42,734 bases of DNA from Prevotella sp. (GTDB taxonomy: Bacteria > Bacteroidota > Bacteroidia > Bacteroidales > Bacteroidaceae). The stretch covers positions 1-42,734 of the forward strand of contig JAGAAJ010000094.1 of the NCBI GenBank assembly GCA_017615355.1, given 5' to 3'. Below are positions 31,762-39,400 of the stretch, one piece after another (the first letter of the stretch is position 1; each line of letters opens with the position of its first letter). A program made the position numbers and the translations under genes. The notes beneath the pieces are model-generated. The model searched no databases, had not been told where the DNA came from, and saw only the letters and a program-made list of their open reading frames with translations.

Positions 31762-31871
31762 TGTTTATAAAGTGTATCTGTGAAGCAGTCAAAAACACAT
31801 AAAAAAGTATAAAAGTAGGAGTAAAACGGCGATAATTTAACGATGAATAAAAGAAATTGAAAATAAATCAC

Positions 31872-31879
31872 TACCTTTG
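31872..31879 (+). promoter_or_regulatory. -7 element of the island operon
   Basis: TACCTTTG matches TAnnTTTG and lies 20 bases before ATG 31900. No clean TTTG is found at the -33 position, which is consistent with a weak or activator-dependent promoter. Confidence 0.5.
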
Positions 31880-31899
31880 TACCATTAAAATTCAATCAG

Positions 31900-32130
31900 A
31901 TGGAAGATATTAATAGAATCAAGATGGTGTTGTTTGAGAAGAAACGTACTGCGCGATGGCTTTCAGAACAGATGGGGGTTACGCCATCTACTGTCAGCAA
32001 GTGGTGTACGAACACATCTCAACCTGACCTTGCAACAATACTGAAAATTGCAGATTTATTAGAAGTTGATATTAGAGAACTGTTTGTGAGGGAATATAAG
32101 TCCTATCTCATATCTCAAGGTTCCAAATGA
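31900..32130 (+). CDS. XRE-family helix-turn-helix regulator of the island
   Basis: This 76-residue protein is essentially one Cro/C1-type DNA-binding domain: KKRTARWLSEQMGVTPSTVS at about residues 14-33 contains the scaffold and recognition helices, followed by WCTNTSQPDLATILKIADLLEVDIRELF, the usual XRE tail. It is the first gene of the island and lies 28 bases before the next gene in the same direction, so it probably controls the operon that follows, as small XRE proteins do for many defence operons. The inverted repeats upstream are candidate operators. Regulation is inferred, not seen. Confidence 0.85.
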   Translation: MEDINRIKMVLFEKKRTARWLSEQMGVTPSTVSKWCTNTSQPDLATILKIADLLEVDIRELFVREYKSYLISQGSK

Positions 32131-32158
32131 TGGGTTTAAAGATTAGCATCTTATAACA

Positions 32159-33751
32159 ATGAATATTATGCAAGGCGACATATTTAAAGCATTTTGCCAC
32201 TATGTGGATGACCGCATTTTCTCGAAAGAGAATATGGGGTCTTATGTCGCTCTGGTCATAGACCAATCTTTTGTTGACGATTTCTGTAGAGAAAACCATA
32301 CAACAGAAGATGCTCTAATGTCTTCTGTTCGCAGTATTCTGTGGAGATATAGACACGATGAATTGTCGATAAAAGGTATAGTTGCTATTCAACTATTTGC
32401 TGCATCAAAAAGAGCTAATACAGATGGATTAACAGTAAAGAACTATAGAGATCGTTTGTCTCAAGTAGTTAATTGGGACATCAACGATTTGCAGCAATGG
32501 ATGGCATCATATCAAGAAAATATCTGGGTGTCACTATATCGTTGGTGTGATAGTCACTATTTCCAGATAACAAAGTGCAAGCCAAGGACAGGAACGGGAC
32601 GATACGTTCAGTTCCCAGTAAACCAAGCCTTACGTGTTTTTAATGAAGAGGATTTGTTTTACATTGCTAGAGCTTTTGTTGACAAACATCTCTATCCAGG
32701 AGAAGATATTTCACAAGTGGATTTCTGGAGGATTATCAATAAACATTCCATTTCAAGTTATTTTCAAACTAGGCATGCTTATGACGTTGTTGCCAATTCT
32801 GTTTCAGACGACGATTACTATTCACAGATATACAATTATTATCTACGCTGGAATGGTAAGTATAAATTCCGTGAGAAAGTTGTCAAGACTGACCCTGCAC
32901 TGGCAGACGTGTACGCATATCTTACGGACGATTTAAGCACCCTCGAGCTTAGAAATGAGCATTTAAGTCTCCTGCATATTTTTTCATCTGACCAGATGAG
33001 TTATGTCAATATTAAAAAACACTTCCCTTTCAAACGGGAAGGAATGTTAGTATTTAAGAGGGATGATGTCTATGAGAACCGCTGGCAGGAGGTAAGATAT
33101 ATAGATGCTGATGAAACTGATTATTCAAAAGAGTCTGGTAACTATGGTATTGTTGTTTGCTTTAGAAACGCTGTGCCATTAAGATGGGAACACAAACTGA
33201 AGGTATGTGAAATACTTTTTGATAATAAGTTTTTTGTCGTATACAAACTAATCAGACGTGTTCTGACAGAGGAGTTTTTTACAGAGAAACACCCATACGA
33301 GTTATATGGTGGGCTCAAAATTGGTCGCAATACATACTTAAAGGGGGCTACACCCATATTACGATTGTTAAAGTCTACAATGGTGTGGGTTGACGGTAAG
33401 GCTGTAGACGAGAATGCGATAAATGGCGATTACTCTTTAAACCATCTTGAAGCAGGTAGTCACTATGTAAAGTTCATCAATAGTAAAAAAATCAAGATAG
33501 AGGTTGTTGATACTTCTGCGAGTATTTGGGAATGGCAGAACGGCTATAATAAATGGCAAATCGGGAAGAAACCCGCATTATGGCGTAACACAAATTCAGA
33601 TAGTGGCATTGTCGGGTTGAATTTCTCTTCTGTTTGTGATAAGGAGCAGGCTCTTGATGGGAGTGTGGTCAAACGATGGGCCAAAGCACTGGTTTTTGAC
33701 GAGTACCATCCTAATGAAAATAATATTGCTATTAACTTAACGAAACAATAA
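32159..33751 (+). CDS. Uncharacterised island protein, possible DruB-like
   Basis: I do not recognise a domain in this 530-residue protein. The N-terminal half (about 1-230) looks alpha-helical and rich in charged and aromatic residues (DLQQWMASYQENIWVSLYRW). The C-terminal half (about 290-530) is more beta-like and contains Gly-turn segments such as YGGLKIGRNTYLKG and a WEWQNGYNKWQIG stretch, suggestive of beta-sandwich modules. No signal peptide or membrane helix is evident, so it is cytoplasmic. It is the first structural gene after the XRE regulator and ends 1 base before the next start codon. Its position and size suggest DruB of Druantia type I systems, from memory of gene order only. 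ATG 32168 is an alternative start. Confidence 0.6.
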   Translation: MNIMQGDIFKAFCHYVDDRIFSKENMGSYVALVIDQSFVDDFCRENHTTEDALMSSVRSILWRYRHDELSIKGIVAIQLFAASKRANTDGLTVKNYRDRLSQVVNWDINDLQQWMASYQENIWVSLYRWCDSHYFQITKCKPRTGTGRYVQFPVNQALRVFNEEDLFYIARAFVDKHLYPGEDISQVDFWRIINKHSISSYFQTRHAYDVVANSVSDDDYYSQIYNYYLRWNGKYKFREKVVKTDPALADVYAYLTDDLSTLELRNEHLSLLHIFSSDQMSYVNIKKHFPFKREGMLVFKRDDVYENRWQEVRYIDADETDYSKESGNYGIVVCFRNAVPLRWEHKLKVCEILFDNKFFVVYKLIRRVLTEEFFTEKHPYELYGGLKIGRNTYLKGATPILRLLKSTMVWVDGKAVDENAINGDYSLNHLEAGSHYVKFINSKKIKIEVVDTSASIWEWQNGYNKWQIGKKPALWRNTNSDSGIVGLNFSSVCDKEQALDGSVVKRWAKALVFDEYHPNENNIAINLTKQ

Positions 33752-33752
33752 T

Positions 33753-35630
33753 ATGAAAACATTTGATTACGAACAATATAGAGTTGTAGGCCTTGTAGAA
33801 GACAAGCTTGGCGACAATGCGACAATCAATGTGATTGGTTATTGTGATGACAATCTTCATGTGTTTCATAAGCTTAATGAAGCAGAAACCCTTGAATTGT
33901 TTCCCACTCGCGGTAAGGTTTTTGCCTATAGATTCAATTTAGACTATAAGCATCTCAAAGGAAGCATTGCCTGCCTATGTGTTCAACCCAGCAATAAAGA
34001 TGATAGAGAAAGATATGTCTGGGATTGGGATGCAGAAGTCATTGAGTACGGGCGAAGAATCCACACGCTTAAAGGTGTATTCTCTGAGGATAGTCAGCAG
34101 AATTATGACATTCTCGCAAATAACGGTTTACTTGATGTTAATAGCGACAAGTTAGTATATAGCGGTGGAAGGGTTTATCAGATTATTCCCGACAATAGCG
34201 ACAGGGTATTAAAATACTGGGAAGCATCTTCGCTTGAGATGGTTTCAGTCGATGGCTACAGGTATTTCGTAGGTATATCCTTACCTAAGCACGATGGTTT
34301 GTTAGATATTACCAACGATGAACAATTGGCCAACTGGTATTTGTCTAAGGTCGTTAAAAAGAATTGGTCAGGTATTGTTCAGGCTCAATCGTTCCGTAAC
34401 TCAGAAAGCTTTTTAAGAGAATTGCTTTCTTCGCAAAAAGACCTTGATGCAGCAACTATAGAATACAGGTTGAAACGGCTTTTGTCTATAGACACAAGCA
34501 TATCTCTTATGTTTGACAGCTTAAAGGAGATTGCTGAAACGCCATGGTTTTCTGAAGTTGTCAATAGAAGTATAGCAAAGGAGAAAGTGCATCTGATAGA
34601 ACAGCTCAGAAATGACAACACTGCAGAGATTCAGAAAATAAAAGAAGATTATGATTCGGAACTGATGCAGCTTGAAGAAGAGCAAAAGGCAAAGATAGAA
34701 AAACTGCAACAAGAAATTGATGAAAAGAAAAAGGGTCTTGCAGAGCAGGAACGCTCTTTTGATGCCAAGCTTCAGGAGAAGAATTTTGAGATAGAATTGT
34801 TAGATGAAGCCGTTAAGGAGAAACGACAAACGATTGCTGCCATTGAGGAATCCATCGCCCAAATGAATGACAGAAAAGCCTCTATCATTCAAGATTTCTC
34901 CATCATACATGAGGTGTTGTCAGCATCTGTTCCTCAGAATAAAGCTGCAACGGTACAATCATCCAAGCAATTCGCACTGGAAGAAATCAACTATTCCGAG
35001 AATCCCATTACCCGTTTCCAAGCATATGTTAAATCGCTGGACAACATCTTAAAAGCCAATGAAGCTCCTAAGTGCTCGTCACAGGCCTTGGCCAGATTAC
35101 TAGCAAAGTATATAGTTGTGCTGTGTCCAAGTCAGGCTATAGCACAAGCATTAATAATGGCTTCACATAAGTGCCGTTATATCACAGAATACGTGAGCGC
35201 TAAATGGGCTTCTTTTGATGACCTGTGGAATAATGGTCTGGCCTATATCGTTGAAAAATGCAACGAAGAACCAGAGACCATACACTTCCTGCTATTGCAA
35301 AACATAAATTTATCATACCTTCCAAATTTCTTGCAACCGGTGGCTGACCTTCAAAAAAGTCTTATAACTAGATTCCCAGCGACGGATATTCCTCTGCCCA
35401 AGAATTTGCGCATTCTCTGTACCGTATCAGAAGATGAACTTATTAAGATGCCAGCAACAGTCCTAAGATATTTTGGCTGTATCGACAAAACATGTCAATT
35501 TGACACATCATCCACAATGAAAATGGCTGATGATGCAAACTTAGGCTATCTCACGACAGAAGAACTTATTCGTGAAGGGCAACAAGATTTTGAGGTTCAT
35601 AACATGTTTGAACAGTATATAGATGAGTAA
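33753..35630 (+). CDS. Coiled-coil protein with a degenerate AAA+ (McrB/MoxR-like) C-terminus, possible DruC-like
   Basis: This is a cytoplasmic protein of 625 residues. Residues 1-190 form a mixed, beta-containing N-terminal domain. About 285-390 is a long coiled coil (EEEQKAKIEKLQQEIDEKKK and following). The C-terminal part (about 420-580) has the layout of a McrB-like AAA+ domain: a Walker-B-like FLLLQNINLSYLPNFLQPV and a sensor-1-like LPKNLRILCTVSEDE. Where Walker A should be, VLCPSQAIAQAL lacks the GK[ST], and the Walker B acidic pair is QN. It is therefore probably a non-hydrolysing pseudo-ATPase that assembles or recognises a ligand. The start follows the previous stop by 1 base, and the end overlaps the next gene by 8 bases. 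Function is unknown. Confidence 0.6.
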   Translation: MKTFDYEQYRVVGLVEDKLGDNATINVIGYCDDNLHVFHKLNEAETLELFPTRGKVFAYRFNLDYKHLKGSIACLCVQPSNKDDRERYVWDWDAEVIEYGRRIHTLKGVFSEDSQQNYDILANNGLLDVNSDKLVYSGGRVYQIIPDNSDRVLKYWEASSLEMVSVDGYRYFVGISLPKHDGLLDITNDEQLANWYLSKVVKKNWSGIVQAQSFRNSESFLRELLSSQKDLDAATIEYRLKRLLSIDTSISLMFDSLKEIAETPWFSEVVNRSIAKEKVHLIEQLRNDNTAEIQKIKEDYDSELMQLEEEQKAKIEKLQQEIDEKKKGLAEQERSFDAKLQEKNFEIELLDEAVKEKRQTIAAIEESIAQMNDRKASIIQDFSIIHEVLSASVPQNKAATVQSSKQFALEEINYSENPITRFQAYVKSLDNILKANEAPKCSSQALARLLAKYIVVLCPSQAIAQALIMASHKCRYITEYVSAKWASFDDLWNNGLAYIVEKCNEEPETIHFLLLQNINLSYLPNFLQPVADLQKSLITRFPATDIPLPKNLRILCTVSEDELIKMPATVLRYFGCIDKTCQFDTSSTMKMADDANLGYLTTEELIREGQQDFEVHNMFEQYIDE

Positions 35631-36447
35631 TTCCATGAGATTAACAGACCTTCAGAATTTATTCTACGTATGGATGAGTAAATTCGAGAAGAGAAGCCTT
35701 GAAAACATCAAGGTTCACTGTGATTTTCTCAATGAAAGTTATGGCCTTAATCTTACATACCCCAATTGGAGCATTTTCTGGCCATTGGTCTTCAATGGTC
35801 TGATTGATCATATAGGTAAAGGGTATTATGCTCTTACCACACCTGTCATCATTGATTATGGCCGACACTATGTCTATATTAACTACAAGCCCAACAATGT
35901 CAAATCCAAGCAGCTTACCATAGGTATATATTTATCTGAGCAAATAGACAATCCAAGAGATTTTGCCGTTATTAAGGTAAATCCGCTGTCTGTCTTAAAT
36001 AGATTCCCAACAGTCAAAGATATTGTTGACTCTTTTGAAAAATCACATCGTGACCCTAAAGAATTAGAGTATTACCATTGGAAATCGGGGAAAGGGATTG
36101 CTAAACTGGAAGCAGAAGGTCTTACACGCTACTTCTCCATACCAGAGGAGTTATATATGCGCGAACTTCCAAGCAGGACGGTTAACCCGGAAGCATTTGC
36201 TGTTGCCTATTGCTTTAGCCGTGCTATCAATAATGAACCTAATGGGAGATATAGCGAAGCGACCAATACGCTTGCACTTCCGACTTTTGCCCTGCCATAC
36301 CTGCTTTACCGAACATTGTTGCTCCACTCCCTGTCTGATGGGGTAATACCAGAGGTACGTGACAAGTATTACATCTTTAACAATGTGCCGGTTCCCTATG
36401 TACGACAATTGAATAGAATTTTATGTAACTCGATAGTATATGAATGA
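35623..36447 (+). CDS. Uncharacterised island protein, possible DruD-like
   Basis: This 274-residue soluble protein has no recognised domain. The first 75 residues (RLTDLQNLFYVWMSKFEKRS, then WSIFWPLVFNGLIDHIGKGYYAL) look like a winged-helix-like unit, the GKGYYALT end resembling a beta wing. The remainder alternates short beta and helical stretches. Its start overlaps the upstream stop by 8 bases and its end overlaps the helicase start by 8 bases (ATGAATGA), which argues for a stoichiometric role with both neighbours. Judged by position only, it could be the DruD equivalent. DNA or nucleoprotein recognition would fit the winged-helix impression, but this is speculative. Confidence 0.55.
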   Translation: MSNSMRLTDLQNLFYVWMSKFEKRSLENIKVHCDFLNESYGLNLTYPNWSIFWPLVFNGLIDHIGKGYYALTTPVIIDYGRHYVYINYKPNNVKSKQLTIGIYLSEQIDNPRDFAVIKVNPLSVLNRFPTVKDIVDSFEKSHRDPKELEYYHWKSGKGIAKLEAEGLTRYFSIPEELYMRELPSRTVNPEAFAVAYCFSRAINNEPNGRYSEATNTLALPTFALPYLLYRTLLLHSLSDGVIPEVRDKYYIFNNVPVPYVRQLNRILCNSIVYE

Positions 36448-39400
36448 TCCTATAAAAATATATAATGATATACGCAATGCTTACTATAAATATATAGGAA
36501 GCGGATTACCATTCTTTCGTGAAGAATATAATCTGGAGCGTAACAAGCTCATAAGGGAGCCTGGCACTATTTCACAGCCTCCCATCATTGAGATTGTTCC
36601 AAAATATCATGAGAAAGCCACGCTTAAAGATTTTTGCGTGGCAGAGGGAGTAAGCACCGAATTGAATGATTTCGTTAATTGTGGTCTATTCTCACAAGGT
36701 GGTTCATTTGAAAGAAAACTGTATGACCATCAATACGAAGCACTTAAAACCGCTCACCTTGATAGAAAGAACATAGTCGTTACTACTGGTACTGGCTCAG
36801 GTAAAACTGAATGTTTCTTACTTCCTGTTATCGCAGACCTCATCAAGGAATCAAAACAATGGCATAATGAGCGTCCACGTGCAATGAGGACAATGATTCT
36901 CTATCCTCTTAATGCGCTTGCAGAAGACCAGATGATTCGACTCAGAAAGGCAGTGAATAGTCGAAAAGATGATAAAAGTGGGGCTCTTGACTGGTTAGAC
37001 AGAAACAGGAATGGCAATCGATTCTATTTCGGGCGTTATACAGGAGCAACTCCTGTAAGCGGCTCAAAAGAAAAAGCCAAAGACAAACTAAGAGAAGAAA
37101 AGCGAAGCCTAATAAGGGACTGGAACGCAGCAAAAGAAAGTGGCAAAAAAGAGCTCCTGTATCACATCCCTTGTATGGAAGATGATTCAGCTGAGATGTG
37201 GGATAGATTTTCCATGCAGGAAAATGCCCCTGACATTCTTATCACAAACTACAGTATGCTCAATGTCATGCTGATGCGCGACAATGAGCTGAAGATGTTT
37301 GAGGATACCCGCAAATGGCTGGCAGAAGACAAGCATAACGTTTTCCATCTGGTCATAGATGAATTGCACACATACCGAGGAACAGCAGGGACAGAAGTTG
37401 CTTATTTGATTCGAATATTACTTGACAGATTAGGAGTGACTCCCGATTCTCCTCAGGTACAATTCCTTGCTACCAGTGCCTCTTTAGAAGAGAACCTGCA
37501 GTCCATCGATTTTCTTGCTGAGTTCTTCGGTATTGACAAAGAGCGATTTAATGAAAGATTCACTATCATTTCGAATCCTCCCCAAGCCGCAGTTGAAAGG
37601 CCTACGGTAGCGATACCATACGAAGAACTTGCCAATTATTATGAAACAGAAGAAAACGACGAGGCATTCCTTGCTTCTCTTGACTGTGACTCCTTCTTTG
37701 CTGTCACCCAGAAGTATCAGTTGGTCGAATGGCTCAAATATGCAATGAGCACACCAAGAGGGATACTTCCACGTGATGTTGTAAGCATATCAAAGTCGCT
37801 TCCCGTCAATGAAGATATAGCTTTGACAACAACAGCAGCCATCATAAAGGTAATATGCAAGGGAGCGACTTCAAACGGATATGTCTTACCGCTTCGTGCA
37901 CATTTCTTCTTCAGGAACCTTTCTGGTCTTTGGGCATGTTCTTCACATGAATGCAAGGATGTTTGCAGTGAATATCAGTTTGACGAAAGGGCAATAGGCC
38001 GCTTTTTCAAACGCCCCCGTAATGTGTGTTCGTGTGGCATGAAGGTGTTGGAACTGCTGGTCTGTGAGAACTGTGGCGAAGTATTTCTCAGTGGTTACCA
38101 ACTCGTCAGAAACGGCAGAACCTATCTTAGCGTTGAGAAACCGATTGGTAATGTTTTTGTCGGATATGGTGTCCTATGGAAGGGAACAGAAAAGCCTGAA
38201 GACGGATGGATACGGGTATCATACGATGCTGCCACAGGTGAGTGCGCCAATGACATGGATGGGCAATACTGGCTGCACCTACAAAAGAGTGACTCAGAAA
38301 CAAAATTCCCTCATAGATGTCCCAAATGCGAGGTCTCATATAAGGTCAGTGATGCAAGCAGTCTGACTCCTGTCCGTCGTCATAGTACCGGACTTCAGAA
38401 AATAACGCAGATTCTTGCAGACTCACTTATAAGGTCGATGCGGAATGCCAAAGAGTCTAATACGAAGGTGGTATTGTTCTCTGACAGCAGACAATCCGCA
38501 GCAAAACTCTCAGCAGGTATAGAACTTGACCATTACCGCGACGTTTTGCGATGGGCTATATTGCACTCCCTTAGTGGAAACGATAAGGCTATTGAGATTC
38601 TTAACAAATACAGGAAAGGCCAGCCTCTGACAGAAGATGAGAAGGAAACGTTTAGGTCATTAGGCAATGCTCCGACATTCCGTGAATATATCAACTACAT
38701 CAGAGATGAGAAAGATGACTTGATAACGGATGATGCATTAGAAGCACTTAATGAATTTCTTAATGCCGTGTCTGGTCAGAACTTGGATAATATAGAAGAT
38801 GAGGTGTTCAGAATCCTATTGAAACAGGGAATGAATCCCGCTGGCCCCAAACCTTCTGTAACCGAAAGCAGTATAGCAGGCTTCTGGTCAGAGTTGTATG
38901 ACTTTATCCAGTTGAAGGTTAAGCCTGGATTGAGTGACAACAAACGACAGTTTGAGGAAAGTATTCGTTCGTCCAACAAAACCGAACAGATAACCAGCAT
39001 CTTCTCAAACAAGAAACGTTCCTTCGAAGAACTGAAGTTGGGTTATCTGACTCCATCAAAAGATATAGCGGATCCTATTTGGAGAGAAATGGTATGTGCC
39101 ACCATCCGTATCTTGGGCGAAAAAAGAAGGATAAAAGGTATTCCTTCCAAATACCCTGCTACTGAAAGTTTTCCGAAGGAAGTTAGAAACTTGGTAAAGA
39201 CCATATTTCATGTCACAAGCAATAGTGCAGTTGAAGAAAAGATAGAGGAGTTAAGAAGACTTCTCCGAAGTCGTGGAATCATAGACGCGACGACAGTTAG
39301 GCTTACGGGTGAAGGTATCTCTTTTGTGAAAGCAGAAATAGGTAGCAAATATTGGGTATGTCCTAAGTGTAAAACCATTCACATGCATCATGCGAACGGT

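Larger units (their letters stand above)
31133..31899. other. AT-rich junction region without a supported gene
   Basis: No convincing protein gene lies in these 767 bases. The region holds an 11-bp inverted repeat (31522-31532 with 31630-31640), a CACGCC-TGAG-GGCGTG hairpin near 31440-31455, a stem at about 31483-31503, two further hairpins (31676-31707 and 31720-31761), repeated GTAACAAA motifs around 31560-31579, and a complete leftward promoter at 31616-31647. The leftward transcript would cover the structured part. This marks the boundary between GC-rich core and the AT-rich island. It may be the remnant of a lost leftward gene such as an integrase, an attachment region, or a structured RNA; sequence alone does not decide. 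Confidence 0.5.

Noticed and set aside
31133-31899. tRNA gene as island attachment site
   Set aside because: I found no cloverleaf, TTCRA arm or CCA-like 3' end in the junction on either strand.
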